Source: CALODP01 sp942492055
GTDB taxonomy: Bacteria; Bacteroidota; Ignavibacteria; Ignavibacteriales; Melioribacteraceae
DNA length: 64,000 nucleotides
Direction of reading: 5' to 3'
Assembly: GCA_942492055.1 (NCBI GenBank)
Contig: CALODP010000002.1
Location: 496,001 to 560,000, forward strand
Shown here: positions 18,117 through 25,886 of the stretch, one piece after another
How positions within the stretch are numbered: the stretch's first letter is position 1
Layout of the letters: every line of letters starts with the position of its first letter
Notes under the pieces: model-generated
What the model saw: only the letters and a program-made list of their open reading frames with translations
What the model was told of the DNA's origin: nothing
The model's database searches: none
Translations under genes and position numbers: made by a program

Positions 18117-18602
18117 ATGAAAATCCATACTTTAACCAGAAGCCAGATATTACCTGTTACACTTGAAGAAGCTTGGACGTTCTTCTCCGATCCGGCTAAC
18201 CTCAACAAAATTACTCCGAAAGATATGGGATTTGATATCGTCACTGAAAACCTTCCCCCGATGTATGCCGGACAAATTATCGAATACAAAGTAAAGATTT
18301 TTCCTTTCGTAAAAGTTTCATGGGTTACCGAAATAAAAAATGTAAATCATAAAGAGAGCTTTATCGATGAACAAAGATTCGGGCCTTACAAATTCTGGCA
18401 TCATCTCCATCGATTCGAAGAAGATGAAAAGGGAGTTGTAATGACCGACCTTGTTCACTATGCTCTTCCGTTCGGTTTCCTTGGAAAGATAGCCCGCTTC
18501 CTCTTTGTAAAACGAAAACTCGATTCGATATTCGACTATCGTTTCAAAATACTGGAGGAATATTTCAATTCTTCTTACGGAAAAAAGAGAAACACGAAAT
18601 AG
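18117..18602 (+). CDS. SRPBCC (START-like) ligand-binding family protein
   Basis: 161-residue protein of the SRPBCC/polyketide-cyclase-like fold. The start EEAWTFFSDPANLNKITP and the late LVHYALPFGFLGKIA segment are typical of the family, which binds hydrophobic ligands in a deep cavity. No catalytic residues can be assigned. ATG 18117 is chosen because the homologous region begins there and AAGAGA precedes it; a GTG at 18051 would add a hydrophobic tail with no family match. It stands alone between a transporter and katG. Confidence 0.75.
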   Translation: MKIHTLTRSQILPVTLEEAWTFFSDPANLNKITPKDMGFDIVTENLPPMYAGQIIEYKVKIFPFVKVSWVTEIKNVNHKESFIDEQRFGPYKFWHHLHRFEEDEKGVVMTDLVHYALPFGFLGKIARFLFVKRKLDSIFDYRFKILEEYFNSSYGKKRNTK

Positions 18603-18715
18603 ATAATATCATGAACGGGACTCTATTCTATCCTGTTGTAACCATTAAACAGAACTGAAAAATATTGATAGAGATTATAAAGAGTATCACCTTCAATAAA
18701 AAATGGAGCACTGAA

Positions 18716-20929
18716 ATGACCGATGATAGCAAATGCCCTGTAACGGGAAGTAGTGGCAGTCAGGTAGCGGGAAGTGGAACTTCAAACAAAGACTGGTGGC
18801 CAAACCAGCTGAATCTCAATATCCTCCACCAACATTCATCCAAGTCTAATCCTATGGGAGAGGATTTTAACTATGCGGAAGAATTTAAGAAACTTGATCT
18901 TGCCGCTGTTAAGAAAGACTTGTACGATCTGATGACCGACTCGCAAGACTGGTGGCCTGCTGATTGGGGGCACTACGGTGGTTTGTTTATCCGTATGGCA
19001 TGGCATAGTGCCGGAACTTATCGTGTAGGGGATGGGCGCGGTGGCGCTGGAACCGGCAACCAACGGCTTGCTCCGGTAAATAGCTGGCCTGACAACGCCA
19101 ACCTCGATAAAGCCAGAAGATTACTCTGGCCAATCAAACGGAAATACGGCAAAAAAATCTCATGGGCCGACCTCATGATTCTTGCGGGAAACTGCGCTCT
19201 TGAATCTATGGGATTCAAAACTTTCGGTTTTGCCGGCGGAAGAGTAGATCTTTGGGAACCGGAAGAAGATATTTATTGGGGAGCCGAAAAGGAATGGTTG
19301 GCAACAAGCGACAAACCGGATAGCAGATATAGCGGCGAAAGAGAGCTGGATAATCCGCTGGCTGCCGTTCAGATGGGGTTAATATATGTAAATCCGGAAG
19401 GCCCCGACGGTAATCCGGATCCGGTGGCTTCCGGTCACGATGTTCGTGAAACTTTTGCCCGAATGGCTATGAATGATGAAGAAACGGTCGCGTTGGTTGC
19501 CGGTGGGCATACCTTCGGAAAATGTCACGGCGCCGGACCGGCCACTCACGTTGGTCCCGAACCGGAAGCCGCTTCGATTGAAGAACAAGGGCTCGGTTGG
19601 AAAAGCAGTTTTGGTTCCGGTAAAGGAATAGATACTATAACCAGCGGTATAGAAGGGGCATGGAAACCTAATCCTACTAAGTGGGATCTTGGATATCTGA
19701 AGGTCTTGTTTAAATACGAATGGGAGTTGGTTAAGAGTCCGGCCGGCGCTAATCAGTGGCTTGCTAAAGATGTTGAGGATGAGGATATGATCACAGACGC
19801 TCATGACCCGTCGAAAAAAAATCGACCAATGATGACAACAGCAGATCTTTCCCTGCGATATGATCCCAAATACGAACCTATTGCACGTAATTTTCTTGAT
19901 AATCCGGAGGCATTCGAAGAGGCTTTTGCGCGCGCCTGGTTCAAATTAACTCATCGCGATATGGGACCCCGTTCACGATATCTTGGTTCCGAAGTTCCGG
20001 CCGAAGAACTTATCTGGCAAGATCCGGTTCCTACTGTTGATCACATTCTTGTCGACGAAAAAGATATTGCTGAACTCAAAAACAAAATCTTGAATTCCGG
20101 ATTGTCAGTTTCCCAACTGGTTTCCACAGCTTGGGCATCCGCGTCCACTTATAGAGGCTCCGATATGCGAGGGGGAGCTAACGGAGCGCGTATTCGTCTT
20201 GATCCTCAAATAAATTGGGAGGCTAATCAACCTGAACAATTACGAATTGTATTGGGGACTCTGGAAAAAATCAAAGATAATTTCAACAATGCCATGACTA
20301 ATGGTAAACAAATATCTCTTGCCGATTTGATTGTCCTAGGAGGATGTGTGGGGATAGAGCAGGCTGCGGGAAAGGCAGGTTTTGATGTTACTCTTCCTTT
20401 TGCCCCCGGACGTACGGATGCCTCACTGGAACAAACTGATGTAGAGTCTTTCGGTGTGCTTGAACCAATGGCTGACGGATTCAGAAACTACCGGAAAAAT
20501 AATCTCGCCGTTCCATCCGAAGAAACGTTGATTGATCGCGCCCAATTGCTAACCCTTACCGCGCCCGAAATGACAGTCCTTATCGGGGGAATGCGTGTCT
20601 TGAATACAAACTACGGGCAGGCTAAACATGGTCTTTTTACTAATCGACCCGAAACTCTAACTAATGATTTTTTTACAAACCTGCTAGATATGGAAACCGA
20701 ATGGAAGCCTTGCGCGGATGATCCGAATCTTTTCGAAGGGAGAAACAGATCGAATGGTGAAATAAAATGGACTGCGACACGAGTCGATCTGATATTCGGT
20801 TCAAATTCCCGGCTTCGTGCTTTGGCCGAAGTATACGCATGCGCCGATTCCCAAGAGAAATTTGTGAACGATTTTATTTCGGCATGGAACAAAGTTATGA
20901 ATCTGGATCGCTTTGATCTTAACTCTTAA
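18716..20929 (+). CDS. katG: Catalase-peroxidase
   Basis: 737-residue bifunctional haem enzyme that destroys hydrogen peroxide. The distal site RMAWHSAGTYR (Arg, Trp, His) near 90-100, the Tyr of the Met-Tyr-Trp adduct in GLIYVNPEGPDG near 223, and the proximal His in VAGGHTFGKCHGAG near 262 are all intact. A second, non-haem-binding domain follows from about 425, as in all KatG proteins. ATG 18716 has GGAG at 18705-18708; the ORF extends 17 codons upstream without similarity. It pairs logically with the aerobic respiratory chain at the left end. No OxyR or PerR site was recognised upstream. Confidence 0.97.
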   Translation: MTDDSKCPVTGSSGSQVAGSGTSNKDWWPNQLNLNILHQHSSKSNPMGEDFNYAEEFKKLDLAAVKKDLYDLMTDSQDWWPADWGHYGGLFIRMAWHSAGTYRVGDGRGGAGTGNQRLAPVNSWPDNANLDKARRLLWPIKRKYGKKISWADLMILAGNCALESMGFKTFGFAGGRVDLWEPEEDIYWGAEKEWLATSDKPDSRYSGERELDNPLAAVQMGLIYVNPEGPDGNPDPVASGHDVRETFARMAMNDEETVALVAGGHTFGKCHGAGPATHVGPEPEAASIEEQGLGWKSSFGSGKGIDTITSGIEGAWKPNPTKWDLGYLKVLFKYEWELVKSPAGANQWLAKDVEDEDMITDAHDPSKKNRPMMTTADLSLRYDPKYEPIARNFLDNPEAFEEAFARAWFKLTHRDMGPRSRYLGSEVPAEELIWQDPVPTVDHILVDEKDIAELKNKILNSGLSVSQLVSTAWASASTYRGSDMRGGANGARIRLDPQINWEANQPEQLRIVLGTLEKIKDNFNNAMTNGKQISLADLIVLGGCVGIEQAAGKAGFDVTLPFAPGRTDASLEQTDVESFGVLEPMADGFRNYRKNNLAVPSEETLIDRAQLLTLTAPEMTVLIGGMRVLNTNYGQAKHGLFTNRPETLTNDFFTNLLDMETEWKPCADDPNLFEGRNRSNGEIKWTATRVDLIFGSNSRLRALAEVYACADSQEKFVNDFISAWNKVMNLDRFDLNS

Positions 20930-20945
20930 AATATTACTTCTATTG

Positions 20946-20977
20946 AGCCTTAGCAGACACGCTAAGGCTTTTTTTTA
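20946..20977 (+). terminator. Rho-independent terminator of katG
   Basis: Perfect 9-bp stem AGCCTTAGC (20946-20954) and GCTAAGGCT (20961-20969), then eight T residues. Confidence 0.93.
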
Positions 20978-21095
20978 GTTGTTTACTCATTAATATTACC
21001 GGATAGCGTGGGAAGAAAGCTCTGTTTAATAAAATGAAGACTTTGCATCACTAAAATTAAAGACACATGTCCGGAAATGAGCTTCATCTCTCGAA

Positions 21096-21509
21096 TGTTA
21101 TCCATTTTAATGTAATATGGCACAAAGGTGTTCGAAAGCAATCTAAAAGATCTTTGTAATGACGAAAATGTAGAATAAGAGGCAAAAATGCCGGAAATGT
21201 AACAAATTTGCGAAAAATATGACCTATGGGGCTCGGAAAAGAACCGATTAGGCTTCGAATAGGATTATTATGAACAAAATGTGACAAAAATGGGGAAAAA
21301 ATGATATTTGATCGATCAAAAGTCATTTTTTTTTCTCATGTGTCATATTTTTTTCTTTTTTATGACATTCTTCGACAAATAGTCACTTTTTCTGCCACGT
21401 TTGTTCTATTCAAGTGTCAGTTACTCGAATAATATTTATTTTCCCCTTATTCCTGATATATTTGCCCGCTTTATGTCTTAAACATGAGCCGGTAATTGAT
21501 TTGTGTGAT
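21096..21509. repeat. Long dispersed non-coding repeat, copy A
   Basis: About 415 bp that recurs in the same orientation at 55,715-56,142 with roughly 80-85% identity by eye, including small indels. Shared blocks include AAAAGAACCGATTAGGCTTC, TGTAATGACGAAAATGTAG and CCCCTTATTCCTGAT. The right edge is sharp (similarity stops after GTGATTTTT); the left edge fades near 21,075-21,096. A minus-strand reading frame (21084-21326) is present in both copies, but most differences in it change the amino acid, so it is not under protein selection. Confidence 0.8.
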
Positions 21510-21882
21510 TTTTTCTTTGCAAGCAAGAGACTATTGCCTGATGTTGGATAATTAAAAGAATTTTCGTCATTTTCCGCATCGTTAGCGCCCGATAAATTAG
21601 GCTTTTGCCTCTTCCTGTGGTTTTATGCCTTCTCATTATTCGTTTCTCCTTTTTCGGGAAAATTTGTGTCACTTACCAGAAGCCTATCTGAATTATTTGC
21701 CGTCAAAAGGGGAATTAAGTTTAATAAATCTCAAAATAAGTTTTGTTGCCCGTTCAGAACGGAATTATATAGTTGAATAAGTTGAAGCAATAGTTTAACT
21801 TAAATCTAAAATTACAGTTTTCGTTATCGGGGAGAGAAGGCTGTTTATTTCGCATAATTTTATACAAGGTTGCAAAATTAAT
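21510..21882. other. Intergenic stretch without a recognised gene
   Basis: AT-rich sequence after repeat copy A. A few pieces (for example TATGCCTTCTCATTATTCGTTT near 21,626) faintly resemble the ~20-bp units that follow repeat copy B. No ORF, tRNA or clear terminator is seen. Confidence 0.4.
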
Positions 21883-22452
21883 ATGTGGAATGGAAGAAAT
21901 AATTATAAAAAAGGTTTTCAAAGAATTGCTGTTGTTTTATCAACACTATTACTGTTCTTCTCTCTTTATCAAGGATATGAAACACGTTTAAGTGAACTGT
22001 CAAAAAATAGAAGTCTTGAAGAAATTTTCAATAAATGCCAAGAGCATATTATTGAATTATCGAGCAAACTAATGAGAAATGGATATTATTTAGCAGATGG
22101 AAGCAGTCGATTTGAGAAATTTATTGTACTTGGTGAAAGACAGGAAGCTAATCAATTAATCATACAGTCAGACTCCTTAAAAAAGTATTTCCCTGATATA
22201 CTAATCAAGAAAAATGAGATAAGTTTCGCTGCTCTAATTGATTCATTGAATGGTCGACAAATCTGTGATAGTACAATACTGAGTTTTCAATCCTATTTAG
22301 TAGCAAACAATTGTAATAAACCAAATGAAATGAAACACTCTATTATATTCAATTATATTCTCATACCAATCGGATATTTTATAATTCCTTGGATAATTTA
22401 TTTTTTAGTTATTTTTATTTGGAATGGTTTTAGAAAACCGAATTTCAATTAG
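21883..22452 (+). CDS. Hypothetical membrane protein with two transmembrane helices
   Basis: 189 residues, no family recognised. A hydrophobic helix at about 14-30 and another at about 150-178 enclose a mostly polar, Lys/Glu/Ser-rich extracytoplasmic region of roughly 115 residues with two Cys (residues near 126 and 139). Base composition is more AT-rich than the housekeeping genes, and it lies next to a dispersed repeat, so recent arrival is plausible. ATG 21883 is the only sensible start; no strong ribosome site is present. Confidence 0.55.
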   Translation: MWNGRNNYKKGFQRIAVVLSTLLLFFSLYQGYETRLSELSKNRSLEEIFNKCQEHIIELSSKLMRNGYYLADGSSRFEKFIVLGERQEANQLIIQSDSLKKYFPDILIKKNEISFAALIDSLNGRQICDSTILSFQSYLVANNCNKPNEMKHSIIFNYILIPIGYFIIPWIIYFLVIFIWNGFRKPNFN

Positions 22453-22837
22453 CATTCAGTGGTTATCAACCTGACAAAATAATTAGTTAACCGAGATTTA
22501 CTAATTCAAAGGAAACGTGTTTGAGATAAATAGATGGTTGGCGCAGTGGCCAAATTGAAAATTATAATCATTGCGATGAAAGATAGGTAGCTGTTCTGGA
22601 TAGTGGCTTTACTCTGTATTGCTTAACTTGGAAAGCGACTTTTGATTTCATTAATATTGTGATAGAAAAAAAATCAAGAGAATAATCACCAGTGTACTAA
22701 CATGCGGTCAGTTGATAAGGTTTCAGTGGTATCTTAAGCAAAGCAACCAGCTTCAACTTTTCTTGTATCTTTATAGATTAAAGCAGTTTTCGCAAATGTC
22801 ATTTTGAGCGAGTAGTATTTGGAAAAATGAGAAAGTG
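22453..22837. other. Intergenic stretch without a recognised gene
   Basis: Nothing gene-like on either strand. I looked for integron-type recombination sites, tRNA ends and terminators and saw none that were convincing. Confidence 0.4.
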
Positions 22838-23281
22838 ATGAGAATTGAAAAAATTACAAATAACAAGAAGCAATACATTGATTTATTGCTTTTGGCAGAC
22901 GAGTCTGAGGAAATGATTGACAAATATTTGGAAAGTGGCGATATGTTTGCGCTATACGATGATGACTTGAAGTGTGTTTGTGTTGTTGTAGAGATAGACA
23001 AAAAGACATGTGAATTGAAAAACATAGCAACTTACGAGAAATATCAAGGGCAAGGGTACGGTAGAAAATTGATAAATTTCATTGCTGATTTCTACAAAAA
23101 TGATTACAAAATGATGTTGGTCGGAACAGGAGAAACTCCAACGATTTTGTCATTTTATGGAAGTTGTGGGTTTGAAAAGTCTCATTTTATAAGGAATTTT
23201 TTCACCGATAATTACGACCACCCTATGTTTGAAGAGGGAATACAACTTATTGACATGATTTATCTGAAGAAAGAATTATAA
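22838..23281 (+). CDS. GNAT-family N-acetyltransferase
   Basis: 147-residue acetyltransferase. The acetyl-CoA loop reads YQGQGYGRKLI near residues 68-78 (pattern Q/RxxGxG/A), preceded by the beta-4 strand KNIATYEKY. ILSFYGSCGFEKS near 105 is the usual C-terminal FYxxxGF motif. The substrate is unknown. ATG 22838 follows a GTG at 22835; either could be used. It lies in an AT-rich accessory stretch. Confidence 0.85.
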   Translation: MRIEKITNNKKQYIDLLLLADESEEMIDKYLESGDMFALYDDDLKCVCVVVEIDKKTCELKNIATYEKYQGQGYGRKLINFIADFYKNDYKMMLVGTGETPTILSFYGSCGFEKSHFIRNFFTDNYDHPMFEEGIQLIDMIYLKKEL

Positions 23282-23362
23282 ATACCGTTTATCAACACGG
23301 ACTCTGTTTTCAAAATGGCATTCTTGTATTGGGCGCCATTCCATACTCTAGGAGATAATAAA

Positions 23363-23989
23363 ATGAAAAATTCTATTCTTTTAGTTTTCTTTCTCTCATT
23401 GTTACTTGTCAGTAATTTAGCAGCTCAAAATCATTTCGGCATCTCCGTCGGGGGAGGGTATGTTTCCACTTCGTTAGATAAAACCAAATTGCCTTACTGG
23501 GAAGATGGTTACTTAATTAAATTTTCCACTGACTACAACCTCACCGAAAAGATTGCTCTATTCTTCTCTTCTTCCTATCAAAGACACATCTTTAATAAGC
23601 GGCTTGTAAGTGTTGGGGTTCCTGCGGTAGCCGGGTATAGATACAGCCTTAGGGGTGAAAATAGTTCCGTTATTGATTTTTCCGTGGGGGGCAAGTTGTA
23701 TATGTCAGACTCAAAAATAAGGCCATATTTAGTCATCGGAGCCGGATTATTGTTGATAAATCAAGGCAAAGTAGAGCTTACAAATTGGATGGAAGGGGAT
23801 CCGACCAGAACAACAAGCCTATATGCCAACACAGATAAAAATTACAGTTTGGGGGAGATGAATTTTGGAGCCGGTTTGGAAATAGAGTTAATTAACAATT
23901 TTTACCTGGGAATTGAGGGGAAACTGGTTAGTTGTTTCGACGGGCTCTCATATTTTCCTTTAGCGGCCTCGATGAAGTTCGGATTGTAG
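23363..23989 (+). CDS. Outer-membrane beta-barrel-like protein
   Basis: 208 residues with a clear signal peptide (MKNSILLVFFLSLLLVSNLAAQ, cut after AAQ) followed by alternating polar and hydrophobic strands, Gly/Tyr/Ser-rich, ending in SMKFGL with a terminal hydrophobic residue as in porin-like barrels. It fits the OmpA-like or porin-family eight-strand barrels common in Bacteroidota. Function unknown. ATG 23363 has AGGAG upstream; the ORF extends 16 codons earlier without a signal sequence. Confidence 0.7.
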   Translation: MKNSILLVFFLSLLLVSNLAAQNHFGISVGGGYVSTSLDKTKLPYWEDGYLIKFSTDYNLTEKIALFFSSSYQRHIFNKRLVSVGVPAVAGYRYSLRGENSSVIDFSVGGKLYMSDSKIRPYLVIGAGLLLINQGKVELTNWMEGDPTRTTSLYANTDKNYSLGEMNFGAGLEIELINNFYLGIEGKLVSCFDGLSYFPLAASMKFGL

Positions 23990-24228
23990 AAAGTTGGTTA
24001 TTTCCTGTGTCGCAAGTCGAAGGGGGGATAGAATTAGTTTGTCAACAATACAATAAACTAACAAAGGTGGGTAACAATGACAAGATTATTTTTAGATAAG
24101 TTAGAAAAGCCAAATTATGAAATGCTATAAAACCCACTTGGCAAATTATATCAATTTGGGAAAAAAATAAGAATACTCTTAACGTGTCTAGTCCTCGGAA
24201 TCGTCCCGCCACTATTCGTTCTTGCCCT

Positions 24229-24260
24229 TCTCTGTGCTCTCGGTGTTCTCCGTGGTGAGT
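24229..24260. repeat. Short degenerate GTG-CTC-TCG-GTG-TTC repeat
   Basis: TTCTCTGTGCTCTCGGTGTT followed by CTCCGTGGTG is a run of near 9-base units (TCTC[T/G]GTG...). This pattern turns up in intergenic DNA of many unrelated bacteria and gives spurious HGEHREH-type translations on the other strand. Its role is unknown. It sits in an otherwise gene-free 23,990-24,471 gap that also holds the inverted repeat GGCAATAATTTGCC near 24,300. Confidence 0.6.
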
Positions 24261-24471
24261 CCCTCTGTTCCTTAGTTCGCCTTTCGTTATCCTATGGTTC
24301 GGCAATAATTTGCCACCCGAAAAATAATTAATGTACGGATTTGAGAAAATTTGTAAATTACCCGTCGGCAAAAAGGGAGATACGCAGATTCCTCTTCGTT
24401 TCGAGATAGCTTGCCGTAAATAATATTTTTTCCCGTTTGAAGTGGAAATAACAGTTTTAGTATAGGAGAAA

Positions 24472-25758
24472 ATGAAAAGAATGAACGCTTTGGGCAGACA
24501 TATTTTGGTGGAGTTTTTCCGCTGCGAACCGAACATCATGAATGATGTAGTAACAATCGAGACCGCAATGGTAGACGCGGCCGAGAAATCGGGAGCTACG
24601 GTTATAAACTCGAACTTCCACCACTTTTCACCTTACGGGGTTTCCGGAGTTGTAATAATTCAGGAAAGTCATCTTGCTATTCATACATGGCCGGAATATC
24701 AATACGCGGCTGTGGATCTCTTTACATGCGGAGATACTGTTGATCCTTGGATCGCTTTCGATCATTTGAAAGAAGTATTTCAGGCACAAAACTATTCCGT
24801 ATTGGAATTACACCGCGGTTCTTTGAATCTTTTGGAAAGAATTCCTTTTAACGCCGAGAATTTCAGAAAAGCGGCTGAGGATAGAATTAAAAATAACGGT
24901 TTCCACAGAAATATGTGGTTGACCGATAAGGACGAAAACATTGCTGTTTCTTTGCGAGCCGAAGGGAAGGTTCTATTCGATAAGACCGGGGAATTCCAGC
25001 GAGTACGTGTTTACGACGCGCACGGCTTCGGAAGAACATTGATGATAGATAATATGTTTATGACCACCGAACGGGACGAAGCTCATTATCACGAGATGAT
25101 AGTTCACCCTGCGATGTTTGCTCACGGAAACGTGAAAAAGGCATTGGTTATCGGAGGAGGAGACGGAGGTACAATCCGCGAAGTTCTTCGCCACAAAGGG
25201 GTAGAAGAGGTAGTAATGGTAGAGATAGATGAGAATGTTGTAAACGCCTCTAAGGAGTTTATGCCTAAGCTCTCATGCCAGTTCGATAATGAGAAGTTGA
25301 ATCTGATTATCGGGGACGGAATAAAATATGTAGCGGAAGCCGCTGACGAATCGTTCGACTTGATAATTGTTGACGGTAGCGATCCGGTAGGCCCTGCAGA
25401 AGGATTATTCACCGAAGATTTCTATTCCGATTGCAGAAGAGTCCTTAAGTCAAACGGTGTTCTTGTTGCTCAGGGTGAGTCTCCGGTATTCAATCAGCAG
25501 GTATTCATTGATCTTAATAAATGTTTGAAGGCCGTATTCGAAGAGAAGAAAGTAAATGTTTCGGTTTATCATATTCCTACTTATCCTTCCGGTGTCTGGA
25601 CATTCCAGACCGCGTTGAAAGGGGATACCGATTTAACAGCCGTTAACAGAAAAGAGATTGCCGCTTTTGTTGAAGAGCACGATTTAATCTACTACAACTA
25701 CGGTGTTCATCTAGCTTCTTATATGTTGCCAAACTTCATAAAGAAATTGGTCGATTAA
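24472..25758 (+). CDS. Fused S-adenosylmethionine decarboxylase - spermidine synthase
   Basis: 428-residue bifunctional polyamine enzyme. Residues 1-120 are a prokaryotic SpeD: the self-cleavage site is Glu65-Ser66 in IIQESHLAIHTWPE, where Ser66 becomes the pyruvoyl group, with the catalytic Cys86 in FTCG. Residues about 140-428 are an aminopropyltransferase (SpeE): VIGGGDGGTIREVL is the substrate-binding glycine loop, VDGSDPVGPAEGLF the catalytic Asp region. One chain thus makes decarboxylated SAM and uses it on putrescine. If Ser66 is processed, the SpeE domain stays on the alpha chain. ATG 24472 has GGAGA just before it; terminator downstream. Confidence 0.93.
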   Translation: MKRMNALGRHILVEFFRCEPNIMNDVVTIETAMVDAAEKSGATVINSNFHHFSPYGVSGVVIIQESHLAIHTWPEYQYAAVDLFTCGDTVDPWIAFDHLKEVFQAQNYSVLELHRGSLNLLERIPFNAENFRKAAEDRIKNNGFHRNMWLTDKDENIAVSLRAEGKVLFDKTGEFQRVRVYDAHGFGRTLMIDNMFMTTERDEAHYHEMIVHPAMFAHGNVKKALVIGGGDGGTIREVLRHKGVEEVVMVEIDENVVNASKEFMPKLSCQFDNEKLNLIIGDGIKYVAEAADESFDLIIVDGSDPVGPAEGLFTEDFYSDCRRVLKSNGVLVAQGESPVFNQQVFIDLNKCLKAVFEEKKVNVSVYHIPTYPSGVWTFQTALKGDTDLTAVNRKEIAAFVEEHDLIYYNYGVHLASYMLPNFIKKLVD

Positions 25759-25780
25759 AAAATACCATATAATAGATTTG

Positions 25781-25806
25781 GCCTCGCTTTCGGGCGGGGC
25801 TTTTTT
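25781..25806 (+). terminator. Rho-independent terminator of the speD-speE fusion gene
   Basis: Stem GCCTCGC (25781-25787) with GCGGGGC (25794-25800), one G-T wobble, then six T. Confidence 0.9.
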
Positions 25807-25811
25807 GTTTT

Positions 25812-25848
25812 AAAGAGAAAAAGCCCCCCGAGCGAAACCCGGGAGGCT
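25812..25848 (-). terminator. Rho-independent terminator of the chemoreceptor gene
   Basis: Read on the minus strand: AGCCTCCCG (25848-25840) pairs with CGGGGGGCT (25830-25822) and is followed by TTTTTCTCTTT. It faces the previous terminator between convergent genes. Confidence 0.88.
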
Positions 25849-25886
25849 ACTGTGGTTATTTAAGAAGAGAGGGTATATGTAGGGGC

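Noticed and set aside
21084..21326. Minus-strand frame FVHNNPIRSLIGSFP..., also seen at 55697-55918
   Set aside because: Shared by the two repeat copies, but most codon differences change the residue (for example Leu to His, Phe to Cys, Trp to Arg) and few are silent, so it is not a conserved protein.
22453..22837. Possible integron-type recombination site or tRNA near the small GNAT gene
   Set aside because: No matching inverted core sites or tRNA T-loop sequence could be found by reading.
24042..24539. 165-residue minus-strand frame with HGEHREHREG
   Set aside because: It is a translation of the intergenic TTCTCTGTG-type repeat and runs into the start of the polyamine fusion gene; no ribosome site.
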